Origin: Muribaculaceae bacterium
GTDB taxonomy: Bacteria; Bacteroidota; Bacteroidia; Bacteroidales; Muribaculaceae
Length of the DNA: 27,879 nucleotides
NCBI GenBank assembly: GCA_017557665.1
Contig: JAFYYI010000042.1
Span: 1 to 27,879, forward strand
Direction of reading: 5' to 3'
The translations under genes were made by a program, and so were the position numbers. Positions 14,836 through 22,485 of the stretch are shown in pieces; the stretch's first letter is position 1; every line of letters starts with the position of its first letter. The notes under the pieces are model-generated. The model was given only the letters and a program-made list of their open reading frames with translations, did not search any database and was not told the origin of the DNA.

Positions 14836-17205
14836 ATGAAACTGAGACAAATCCTGTTGACCGCATTGGTGTCTGCCTTGCCGGCAGGCATCAATGCCCA
14901 GCAGGTTGCTGCACACTATGATATGTCATTGGCTGCTGGCGACAGAATTGAGGAATCGGTGTCACACAACCAGTACACCGTTATCTCTCATCTGCCAGCC
15001 TGTACAGTCAAGGGCCTGAATGGTGACGCGCTGCGGTTTGACGGGTACTCCAACTATGTGAAGGCTGGTCTGCCCGTAGGTAGCTTCAATACCGAGACAT
15101 TGACCATCAGTATTGTGTTGGCTGCTGAGGCCTATCCGATGATGCAAACTGACGTAGCCGAGACGACACCCACGTTTGCCACTGTGTATGGCAATTTGGA
15201 TGGAAAGAAGGGATTTGCGTTGGAATTGTCATCACAAGGTGACCTGCGTTTCCGATTCGGTTCTGCTTATGCAGGCGGTTTTCTGTTCACCGTCAATGGA
15301 GATAAGAAACTGCCGCGTGGCAAGTGGAGCGTGGTGACTGTTGTGCTCGACAAGACGAGCAATGTTGCGACAATCTACTTGAATGGTGAATCCATTGGTA
15401 CTGGTAAAATGAGCCGTTCCGAGGTGGTTCACAGCACAACTGATTTCTACATCGGCAAGGATGCCACCGACGTGAAGGCTGGCCCGTTCCTGATCAACAC
15501 CTTCGTGGGGTTGATTGACGACATCGCCGTCTATAACGGAGCCATGACAGCCGACCAAGTGGCTGCCTTGGTGCCCGCCAATCCCGGTCTGCCCGATTTC
15601 AACTATCCTGCCTCCCGCTATGCATCGAGCCTGTGGCGACCTCAGTTTCACGGTATGCCCTCGGGTGGCTGGACCAACGAGAGCCACGGCATGACCTACA
15701 GCGACGGCAAGTACCATGTCTTCTTCCAGAAGAATGCCAATGGTCCATACATGTCACGTCTGCACTGGGGGCACATCACGAGTGAGAACCTGTACAGCTG
15801 GCACGAGGAACCCATTGCCATCGCCCCTGGCGAGAGTTATGACATCAAGGGCTGCTGGAGCGGCTGTGTCTATGACAACGGCGGTACACCGTCGATTATC
15901 TACACCGCGGTCGATAACGCCCGTGCCGTGATAGCCCAGGCTAACCCCACCGATGATTCGCTCATCGACTGGAACAAGCAGGGTATTATCATCAACGGCC
16001 GTCCCGCAGGTTTGTCCGATGACTTCCGCGACCCATATCACTTCACCGTGGGCGGTCAGCAGTATATCATCGTGGGAACCAGTAAGAACGGTGTCGGCGC
16101 CTGCACGTTGCACAAGTTGGAAGGTGGAACCTGGACTAATGACGGCACCATCTTCTTTCAGGGTGGCAATGCCAATCAGCATGGCACTTTCTGGGAGATG
16201 CCCAACGTGACCGACATGGGTGGTGGCAAGTGGCTGTTCACCTGCACCCCGCTGGGTATGGGAAGTGGTGTCCGCACTCTGTGTTGGACTGGCTCCATCG
16301 GCAGCGACGGCAAGTTCATTCCTGACGGGAATGGCGTGCAATATCTGGAGATGGGTGGCATCAGTCGTGATGGTTATGGCTTACTTTCGCCGACAATCTT
16401 CAAGAAGGATGGCAAGACCATCATGTTGGGTATTGTGCCTGACAAGCTGCCGACCAATGTGAACTACAACATGGGGTGGGCACACAACTACTCCCTGCCC
16501 CGTGAAATCAGTCTTGACGCTAACGGCTCGCTTGTCCAGAAGCCTTATAGTGGTTTGACAAGCATGCGCACCAAGACTTCAGTCACCCGCAACCTGACGC
16601 TCAATGGAACTGAGTCGCTGGCTCCTGTCACCGGTCGTCAGATTGAGTTGTTGGGCGAGTTCACGGTGGCCGATGGCCAAATGGGCTTCAACTTCCTCAA
16701 GTCGGGCTCGGGCAAGGTCTCGTTGACCTATGATGCCGCCAGCGGTAACCTCACGCTCGACATGACCACGCTCTCACGCACCCCCAACGACAACGGCAGC
16801 TATCGTGGTGTCTATTCCGCGGCATTGCCCAAGCGTGTGGTTGCCGGAGAGACACTGAAACTGCACGTCTATCTTGACGGCTCGATTGCCGACATTTTTG
16901 TGAACGACACCTGGGCCTACTCGGTGCGTCTGTTCCCCAACGATGCCGCCCAAGTCGAGGCCGAGGCCTTTGCTACAGTCGCCACTCCCGTCCGCATCAA
17001 TGCATGGACGCTGGACCCTAGTCTAGAGCCTACCACAACTGTGGTGGGCGATGTGAACGGCGATGGCGAGGTAAACATCGCAGATGTTAACGCGATAATT
17101 GACATTATCCTTTCCAGCAGCTCTTCAAGTACTGCCGATGTGAACGGTGATGGCGAAATTAATATTGCTGACGTGAATGCGGAGATTGATATAATCCTCA
17201 GTTAA
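14836..17205 (+). CDS. LamG - GH32-like - dockerin protein with atypical nucleophile motif
   Basis: A 789-residue secreted protein; the signal peptide ends in AGINA with no lipobox. Residues about 22-250 form a LamG/concanavalin-like domain. The GH32 five-bladed propeller follows. Its nucleophile motif reads WTNESHG (279-285) where GH32 enzymes have WMNDPNG, so Glu282 replaces the nucleophile Asp. The transition-state motif FRDP (Asp399) and the acid-base Glu454 (FWEM, usually WEC) are kept. A GH32-type C-terminal beta-sandwich comes next (about 560-725). The last 54 residues hold two calcium-loop repeats, DVNGDGEVNIADVN (739 on) and DVNGDGEINIADVN (768 on), which is a dockerin-I pattern. It may be a fructan hydrolase with altered chemistry or a binding protein. 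It lies nine bases after the DUF4960 gene. Confidence 0.85.
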   Translation: MKLRQILLTALVSALPAGINAQQVAAHYDMSLAAGDRIEESVSHNQYTVISHLPACTVKGLNGDALRFDGYSNYVKAGLPVGSFNTETLTISIVLAAEAYPMMQTDVAETTPTFATVYGNLDGKKGFALELSSQGDLRFRFGSAYAGGFLFTVNGDKKLPRGKWSVVTVVLDKTSNVATIYLNGESIGTGKMSRSEVVHSTTDFYIGKDATDVKAGPFLINTFVGLIDDIAVYNGAMTADQVAALVPANPGLPDFNYPASRYASSLWRPQFHGMPSGGWTNESHGMTYSDGKYHVFFQKNANGPYMSRLHWGHITSENLYSWHEEPIAIAPGESYDIKGCWSGCVYDNGGTPSIIYTAVDNARAVIAQANPTDDSLIDWNKQGIIINGRPAGLSDDFRDPYHFTVGGQQYIIVGTSKNGVGACTLHKLEGGTWTNDGTIFFQGGNANQHGTFWEMPNVTDMGGGKWLFTCTPLGMGSGVRTLCWTGSIGSDGKFIPDGNGVQYLEMGGISRDGYGLLSPTIFKKDGKTIMLGIVPDKLPTNVNYNMGWAHNYSLPREISLDANGSLVQKPYSGLTSMRTKTSVTRNLTLNGTESLAPVTGRQIELLGEFTVADGQMGFNFLKSGSGKVSLTYDAASGNLTLDMTTLSRTPNDNGSYRGVYSAALPKRVVAGETLKLHVYLDGSIADIFVNDTWAYSVRLFPNDAAQVEAEAFATVATPVRINAWTLDPSLEPTTTVVGDVNGDGEVNIADVNAIIDIILSSSSSSTADVNGDGEINIADVNAEIDIILS

Positions 17206-17207
17206 TA

Positions 17208-17262
17208 AAAAACTAAGGACTGAACCTAACGCCTAACGTCTGAAGTCTAAAAACTAATAACA
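17208..17262 (+). repeat. Heptanucleotide-periodic spacer, GH32-DUF1573
   Basis: Reads as units ending in CT: AAAAACT, AAGGACT, GAACCT (six bases), AACGCCT, AACGTCT, GAAGTCT, AAAAACT, then AATAACA and the start codon. There is one single-base slip in the register. Confidence 0.65.
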
Positions 17263-17877
17263 ATGATGTTAATTGCAGATACCCTGGTGGTCATTGGACT
17301 CGCTACCGCTCCCCTGGGAACAATTCAGGAGATGGGTGGTGTGCAGGAGCACACCTATTGGTTGCGCAACGACGGAACCGAGGCTGTAACCTTGCAGCAG
17401 GGATATACGTCCTGTGAGTGTACGACCATCGAGTTTGAACGCTATGCCCAGGTACAACCCGGTGACTCCTCCCAAGTCGTCCTGCGGTTTAACCCGCAGG
17501 GCCGAGGCGGCGAGTTCAACGTGAGCGGTACGGTGGTCTATGGCGCCGAGCGCAAGCGAGTGAAACTGTCGATGACGGGAACAAGCATATTGAGCGAGGA
17601 AACGCTCATGAAGCGCTACCCCATTGCAGTGAGTGACAACCTGCGCCTCTCCACCGACCGTTTTGACTTGGGTGTGATGTACCCCGGTGAAACCAAGGAA
17701 AGAAGTGTGGTTGTCCTGCACCGCGATGAGGAAGACCGCGCCGAAACCCTCTCCATCGCCTTCACCCCCGACGCCAAGACCCCCAAAGGGCTGCAACACA
17801 TTCCTTATACTGTTATCACGACCGAGCAAGGCAAGCAGAGACATTTGACCATAATCCTCGACGTGATGATAAAATAA
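17263..17877 (+). CDS. DUF1573-type Ig-like (hydin-like) protein
   Basis: A 204-residue protein with two beta-sandwich halves. The first contains LRNDGTEAVTLQQGYTSCECT, a Cys-x-Cys string, and PGDSSQVVLRFNPQGRGG. The second contains RFDLGVMYPGETKERSVVV. These are hallmarks of the DUF1573 / ASH-like family, common in Bacteroidetes and without a settled function. Family members usually carry a signal peptide; here the N-terminus (MMLIADTLVVIGLATAPLG) is only weakly signal-like, with no positive charge, so location is uncertain. It is placed between the two GH32 genes with repeat-filled spacers on both sides, so it is probably made with the fructan operon. Whether it takes part in fructan use is unknown. 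Confidence 0.75.
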   Translation: MMLIADTLVVIGLATAPLGTIQEMGGVQEHTYWLRNDGTEAVTLQQGYTSCECTTIEFERYAQVQPGDSSQVVLRFNPQGRGGEFNVSGTVVYGAERKRVKLSMTGTSILSEETLMKRYPIAVSDNLRLSTDRFDLGVMYPGETKERSVVVLHRDEEDRAETLSIAFTPDAKTPKGLQHIPYTVITTEQGKQRHLTIILDVMIK

Positions 17878-17889
17878 AGATGAATATTT

Positions 17890-17923
17890 GGAGTTTAAAG
17901 TTTAATGAAAACTGACAACTGAA
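17890..17923 (+). repeat. Weak heptanucleotide-periodic spacer, DUF1573-GH32
   Basis: Units GGAGTTT, AAAGTTT, AATGAAA, ACTGACA, ACTGAA directly before the start codon. The period is kept but the units are more diverged than in the other spacers, so this is the weakest of the five. Confidence 0.45.
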
Positions 17924-19585
17924 ATGAACAGAATAATGACTTGGATGGCTGCGGTGCTCACGGCGATGACCGCCTTGGCCCAAAGCCCACAGATCTTGAG
18001 CGACAACCACGCCATGCTGCGAGTTGATGCAACGGGCAAGTACCTGTTGCTGCCCGTGCAGGAAAAAGAGGAGAATGCCCACGTGCGCGTTGTTGTTGAC
18101 AATGAGCTGGTGCAGACCCTAAACGTTCGCTTCGCAGTGGACAAGGTGGACTACTATGTTCCGCTGGATATCCAACGCTTCGGCAACAAGAAGGTGCTGC
18201 TTGACATCGCTTTTCATGGCGACCGCCGCACCACGGGTGCCGTCAAGGACTTTGTCTGCTGGCGCGAAATGCGGTTGAACGACACGTTTGACGATGCCAA
18301 CCGCGAGCGTTTCCGTCCCGCCTATCACCATACTCCCGCCTATGGCTGGATGAACGACCCCAACGGTATGTTCTACAAGGATGGTGTGTGGCACCTGTAC
18401 TACCAGTACAACCCCTACGGCTCCCAGTGGGAGAATATGACGTGGGGCCACTCCACCTCGACCGACCTGATTCATTGGACGCCCCAACCCATCGCCATCG
18501 AGCCTGATGCCCTGGGAACCATCTTCTCGGGCTCCTGTGTGACCGACGGCAACGACGTGGTAGCCATTTATACCAGCGCAGGACAGAATCAGACGCAGTC
18601 TATCGCCATTTCGCACGACAGCGGCATGACGTTCGACAAGTATGAGGGTAACCCCGTGCTGACGAGCGATGTGCCCGACTTCCGTGACCCGAACCCCTTC
18701 TGGAACAGCGAAATCAATGCCTGGAACATGATTCTGGCCGCTGGACAGGAGATGAACATCTACAGTTCCAAGGACTTGAAGACCTGGAAGTATGAGAGTT
18801 CCTTCGGCAAGGAGTACGGTAACCACGGTGGTGTGTGGGAGTGCCCCGACCTGATGAAGATCGACGGCAAGTGGGTGCTGATCTGTAACATCAATCCCGG
18901 TGGTCCCTTCGGCGGTTCGGCTACGCAGTACTTTGTGGGCGATTTCGACGGCCACAAGTTCACCTGTGAGTCGATGCCCAAGGTCACCAAGTGGATGGAC
19001 TACGGTAAGGACCACTATGCTACGGTATCGTTCTATAATGCGCCCCAGGGCCGCCATGTGGTCATTGCATGGATGTCCAATTGGCAGTATGCCAACCAGG
19101 TGCCTACCCGTCAGTTCCGCAGCGCCAACTCGATTCCCCGCGACTTGGGCCTGTTCACCGACGGTGAGGAGTCCTACGTCAGCGTGAAGCCTTCGCCCGA
19201 GATGCTTGCAGCACGCGGTGCCAAGGTGAAGAAGCCGACCGAGACCTGCGAAATCGTCGTGGATGTGAAAAACTCAATGGAGTTGACCCTGTCCAACGCC
19301 AATGGCGAGCAGGTGGTGATGAAGTATGACGCGGCCAAGCAGACCTTTGCCATGGACCGCACCGCCAGCGGTGACGCTTCCTTCAGCGAGGCTTTCCCCG
19401 TTGTGACCGTTGCCCCCACCCACGGTGCCATCAAGCAGTTGCGCATCTTCGTTGACCGCTGCAGCATCGAGGCCTTTGATGCCGACGGCAAGATGGCGAT
19501 GACTAACCTCGTGTTCCCCACCACGCCTTACACCAACCTCAAGGTTAAGGGCGGCAAGGCCACGATTTACCAGATCAACTATTAA
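17924..19585 (+). CDS. Glycoside hydrolase family 32 exo-fructanase (levanase/inulinase type)
   Basis: A 553-residue secreted enzyme with a signal peptide ending in TALAQ and no lipobox, so probably periplasmic. A small N-terminal beta domain of the DUF4980 kind (about 22-125) precedes the catalytic propeller. All three GH32 motifs are intact: WMNDPNG with nucleophile Asp145, FRDP with Asp255, and WECPDL with acid-base Glu306. The C-terminal beta-sandwich contains LRIFVDRCSIEAFDADG, the usual end of GH32 enzymes. It hydrolyses beta-fructoside bonds with retention and releases fructose from imported fructan oligomers or sucrose. Linkage preference (beta-2,6 or beta-2,1) cannot be read from sequence. 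It is the only GH32 here with a canonical active site. Confidence 0.95.
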   Translation: MNRIMTWMAAVLTAMTALAQSPQILSDNHAMLRVDATGKYLLLPVQEKEENAHVRVVVDNELVQTLNVRFAVDKVDYYVPLDIQRFGNKKVLLDIAFHGDRRTTGAVKDFVCWREMRLNDTFDDANRERFRPAYHHTPAYGWMNDPNGMFYKDGVWHLYYQYNPYGSQWENMTWGHSTSTDLIHWTPQPIAIEPDALGTIFSGSCVTDGNDVVAIYTSAGQNQTQSIAISHDSGMTFDKYEGNPVLTSDVPDFRDPNPFWNSEINAWNMILAAGQEMNIYSSKDLKTWKYESSFGKEYGNHGGVWECPDLMKIDGKWVLICNINPGGPFGGSATQYFVGDFDGHKFTCESMPKVTKWMDYGKDHYATVSFYNAPQGRHVVIAWMSNWQYANQVPTRQFRSANSIPRDLGLFTDGEESYVSVKPSPEMLAARGAKVKKPTETCEIVVDVKNSMELTLSNANGEQVVMKYDAAKQTFAMDRTASGDASFSEAFPVVTVAPTHGAIKQLRIFVDRCSIEAFDADGKMAMTNLVFPTTPYTNLKVKGGKATIYQINY

Positions 19586-19590
19586 AAACA

Positions 19591-19639
19591 TAGAACTCAA
19601 GACTAGAAACTAGGGACTAGGGACTAGAAACTGAGAACT
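19591..19639 (+). repeat. Heptanucleotide tandem repeat, GH32-MFS spacer
   Basis: Seven in-register units: TAGAACT, CAAGACT, AGAAACT, AGGGACT, AGGGACT, AGAAACT, GAGAACT, followed by an A-rich tract before the start codon. The consensus is AGRRACT. Two adjacent units are identical, and the set shares AGAAACT and GAGAACT with the susC-susD spacer. Confidence 0.85.
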
Positions 19640-19655
19640 TTAAAAAAAATAAAAA

Positions 19656-20822
19656 ATGGCAAAGACAAACAAAATTGCGATCATTGCGGTCATGCTGTGC
19701 TTCTTCTGCATGGGCTTCGTTGACCTCGTTGGTATCGCTTCAAACTATGTGAAAGCAGACCTCGGCCTCTCGGACTCGGTGGCCAACATCTTCCCGTCGC
19801 TGGTGTTCTTCTGGTTCCTCATCTTCAGCGTTCCCACGGGCATGCTGATGAACAAAATCGGCCGTAAAAAGACGGTGCTTCTGTCATTGGTAGTGACTAT
19901 TCTCTCGTTGATGATTCCGTTGTTCGGCAACAGTTTCCCTGTGATGCTCATCGCCTTCTCGCTGCTGGGTATCGGTAATGCGCTGATGCAGACCTCGCTC
20001 AACCCGTTGGTATCGACTGTAATGGGCGGCGGCAATCTGGCATCGACGCTGACTTTCGGCCAGTTCATCAAGGCCATCGCCTCGTTCATCGCGCCTTATC
20101 TGGCCATGTGGGGAGCGACCCAGATGATTCCCAGTCTGGGACTTGACTGGCGCTTGCTGTTCGCCATCTTCTTTGTGGTCGGCATTTTCTCAGCCGTCTT
20201 GTTAGGAGTAACCCCCATCCACGAAGAGAAAATCGAGGGCAAACCTTCGACCTTTGTGGAGTGCTTCAAGTTGTTAGGTGAGCCCATCGTGCTGCTTTCA
20301 TTCCTGGGCATCATGTGTCACGTGGGCATCGACGTGGGTACCAACACTACCGCCCCCAAGATTCTCATGGAGCGTCTGGGCATGACCCTGAACGATGCTG
20401 CTTTTGCCACCTCGCTCTACTTCATCTTCCGTACCATCGGTTGCTTGACGGGCTCGTTCTTCCTGCGCGTGCTCAAGATGAGAACGTTCTTCATCATCAG
20501 TGTCATCATGATGGCTCTCTCGATGTGCGGCCTGTTCTTCGGTCACGAGAAGTGGATCCTGTACACCGCTATTGCCCTCGTGGGTTACGGTAACTCTAAC
20601 ATCTTCTCGATGTGCTTTGCCACGGCTCTTGAGTCGATGCCCAAGAAGCAGAACGAGGTGTCCGGTCTGATGATCATGGGCCTGTTCGGCGGCACGATTT
20701 TCCCGCTGTTGATGGGCTTCGCCAGCGATGCTGTGGGCCAGGCTGGTGCCGTGGCAGTGATGGCCATCGGTGTCATCTACCTGTTTACCTACATCAAGCA
20801 ACTCAGAACAGCTAACGCTTAA
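19656..20822 (+). CDS. MFS sugar permease (FucP/GlcP-like), probable fructose importer
   Basis: A 388-residue integral inner-membrane protein with about twelve hydrophobic helices. It has the MFS loop signature NKIGRKKTVLLSL between helices 2 and 3 and no signal peptide. The N-terminal MLCFFCMGFVDLVGIASNYVK, NALMQTSLNPL and STLTFGQFIKAI strings fit the fucose/glucose/galactose:H+ symporter group, to which the fructose permease of Bacteroides fructan loci belongs. Its position between a fructose-releasing GH32 and a fructokinase points to fructose as substrate (inference). Length is slightly short for the family but includes all helices. Confidence 0.9.
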   Translation: MAKTNKIAIIAVMLCFFCMGFVDLVGIASNYVKADLGLSDSVANIFPSLVFFWFLIFSVPTGMLMNKIGRKKTVLLSLVVTILSLMIPLFGNSFPVMLIAFSLLGIGNALMQTSLNPLVSTVMGGGNLASTLTFGQFIKAIASFIAPYLAMWGATQMIPSLGLDWRLLFAIFFVVGIFSAVLLGVTPIHEEKIEGKPSTFVECFKLLGEPIVLLSFLGIMCHVGIDVGTNTTAPKILMERLGMTLNDAAFATSLYFIFRTIGCLTGSFFLRVLKMRTFFIISVIMMALSMCGLFFGHEKWILYTAIALVGYGNSNIFSMCFATALESMPKKQNEVSGLMIMGLFGGTIFPLLMGFASDAVGQAGAVAVMAIGVIYLFTYIKQLRTANA

Positions 20823-20848
20823 CCTGTAACCTTTAACCTGTAACCTAA
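20821..20848 (+). repeat. Heptanucleotide-periodic spacer, MFS-fructokinase
   Basis: AACCTGT, AACCTTT, AACCTGT, AACCTAA: four 7-nt units starting inside the TAA stop codon of the permease gene. Units one and three are identical. Confidence 0.8.
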
Positions 20849-20854
20849 ATAAGA

Positions 20855-21736
20855 ATGGACAAACGTTATGTAGTGGGCCTGGGCGAGGCCCTGTGGGATG
20901 TACTCCCCGAAGGTAAGAAACTGGGTGGAGCCCCCGCCAACTTCGCCTATCATGCCGGACAGTTCCTGGGCAGTGACAACGCCATCGCTATCAGTGCACT
21001 GGGCGAGGACAAACTTGCCGAGGAAACCATCGAGGCCCTCGAGGAGCATGGCCTCAAGTACCTTATGCCGCGTGTGCCTTATCCCACCGGCACCGTGCAG
21101 GTAACGCTCGATGAGCAGGGTGTTCCCACCTACGACATTAAGGAAAATGTGGCATGGGACAATATCCCCTTCACGCCCGAGATCGAGGAGATTGCACGCA
21201 ACTGCCGTGCCGTGTGCTACGGTTCACTGGCTCAGCGCAACGTCGTTTCGCGCGAGAACATCCAGCGTTTTCTGGATGCAACGCCCGACGACTGCATGAA
21301 GATCTTTGACATCAACCTGCGCCAGCAATTCTACAACAAGGAAATCATTCAAGAGTCTTTGCGCCGTTGCAATGTCCTCAAAATCAACGACGAGGAGCTG
21401 GTGATCATTGGTCGCATGTTCGGTTATCCCGGTCTTGACATGGAGAACAAGTGCTGGCTCATCTTGGGCAAGTACAACCTCGACATGTTGGTACTCACCT
21501 GTGGCACCAACGGTTCCTATGTGTTCAAACCTGGCGAGATGTCCTTCCAAGCGACTCCCAAGGTTGAGGTGGCCGACACAGTTGGCGCTGGTGACTCGTT
21601 TACTGGATCTTTCTGCGCCGCCATCCTGGCTGGAAAGCCCATTCACGAGGCACACAAACTCGCCGTTGAGGTCAGCGCTTTCGTCTGCACCCAGAACGGC
21701 GCCATGCCCACATTACCTGACTGCTTCATGAAATAG
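20855..21736 (+). CDS. Fructokinase, PfkB family
   Basis: A 293-residue cytosolic carbohydrate kinase. The N-terminal VVGLGEALWDVLPEGKKLGGAPANFAYHA matches the substrate-binding start of PfkB fructokinases, including the GGAPAN motif. The C-terminal DTVGAGDSFTGSF holds the anion hole and catalytic base Asp247. Length is normal. It phosphorylates fructose delivered by the permease encoded just upstream, feeding glycolysis (fructose 6-phosphate is the expected product). It is the last gene of the operon, and a terminator follows 26 bases after the stop. Confidence 0.93.
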   Translation: MDKRYVVGLGEALWDVLPEGKKLGGAPANFAYHAGQFLGSDNAIAISALGEDKLAEETIEALEEHGLKYLMPRVPYPTGTVQVTLDEQGVPTYDIKENVAWDNIPFTPEIEEIARNCRAVCYGSLAQRNVVSRENIQRFLDATPDDCMKIFDINLRQQFYNKEIIQESLRRCNVLKINDEELVIIGRMFGYPGLDMENKCWLILGKYNLDMLVLTCGTNGSYVFKPGEMSFQATPKVEVADTVGAGDSFTGSFCAAILAGKPIHEAHKLAVEVSAFVCTQNGAMPTLPDCFMK

Positions 21737-21762
21737 CTTCTATTGCCTAACCACAGGCACTT

Positions 21763-21794
21763 GAATCGGGGGGTATATGCCTCCCGATTCTTTT
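21763..21794 (+). terminator. Intrinsic terminator of the fructan operon
   Basis: GAATCGGGGGG (21763-21773) pairs with CCTCCCGATTC (21780-21790) with one G-U pair, around the loop TATATG, and TTTT follows. Confidence 0.85.
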
Positions 21795-21909
21795 ATTCAC
21801 ATATTGTCAACGAGGTGAATGATGTATTAGGGTAGATGATGATAAGGTTTGACCTCTTGTTCCACCACTCACCGAAAAACAGAGGGTTCAAGAGCTCTAA
21901 TTTTCAAAA

Positions 21910-21944
21910 AATAATAAGTCGCTGAAAATCAGCGACTTATTATT
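21910..21944 (-). terminator. Intrinsic terminator of tmRNA
   Basis: A perfect 16-bp stem (21910-21925 with 21929-21944) and 3-nt loop, just beyond the tmRNA 3' end. On the minus strand it is followed by T5. It shares the arm AATAAGTCGCTG with the lactonase terminator. Confidence 0.8.
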
Positions 21945-21951
21945 GATTTCG

Positions 21952-22348
21952 TGGAGCTGGAGGGGTTTGAACCCTCGTCCAAACGTGGAACTAATAAGGT
22001 TTCTACATGCTTAGTCCTGGCTTGGTTTTCGACCACTGGCAGGCCCAAGACGACCAACCGGTGGCTTATCCTCTGAATTTCGGACGTGGCCCGAGGCTTG
22101 CCTTGTCCTATCGCCGATACTCCTGCACCACCGTTTCAACCCGCCTCGGCGCGAGGGCAGTTGGGTGATGTCTCGTCACCGCCCCTTGGGCGATGATAAA
22201 GCCGAACTTACTGTTCTTCGGTTAGGCAGCGAGAGCGTAGTTGTTTTCGCCATTTAATTGTGTCAATGACTGAGATTTAAGAGCATAGCCATTATCGCTC
22301 TGCATGCTTGCTTACCACCTCTACACGCTGTCAAAGCCAGTCAGCCCC
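21952..22348 (-). ncRNA. ssrA: tmRNA (transfer-messenger RNA)
   Basis: The minus strand starts GGGGCTGACTGGCTTTGACA and ends with the T-arm GGTTCAAACC followed by CAGCTCC and discriminator A. The first and last seven bases pair (one G-U) to form the acceptor stem. The CCA tail is not encoded (CGA follows the discriminator), so it must be added enzymatically. The tag reading frame on the minus strand at 22251-22222 encodes GENNYALAA and a TAA stop; together with the charged alanine, stalled proteins receive AGENNYALAA. It rescues ribosomes on broken mRNAs with SmpB, which is not in this window. Confidence 0.97.
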
Positions 22349-22377
22349 AAAAGTATGTACCGGTTGTAAACGGCCTG

Positions 22378-22385
22378 CAAAGATA
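22378..22385 (-). promoter_or_regulatory. -7 box of tmRNA
   Basis: On the minus strand TATCTTTG fits TAnnTTTG. It lies about 30 bases before the mature 5' end, leaving a short leader to be trimmed. A TTTG lies 15 bases further upstream (22401-22404), shorter than the ideal spacing. Confidence 0.5.
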
Positions 22386-22485
22386 CTGCAATTTTTGTGC
22401 CAAACAATGAAATTTGACGGTTTTTTTAGGAAAAAAAGATTTGGATACACACCACGATTCGTCTGAAATGGGTGCCAGGCAGCGG

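Noticed and set aside
18119..19057. Long antisense open frame inside the second GH32 gene
   Set aside because: The sense frame has all GH32 catalytic motifs; the antisense product has no domain signs.
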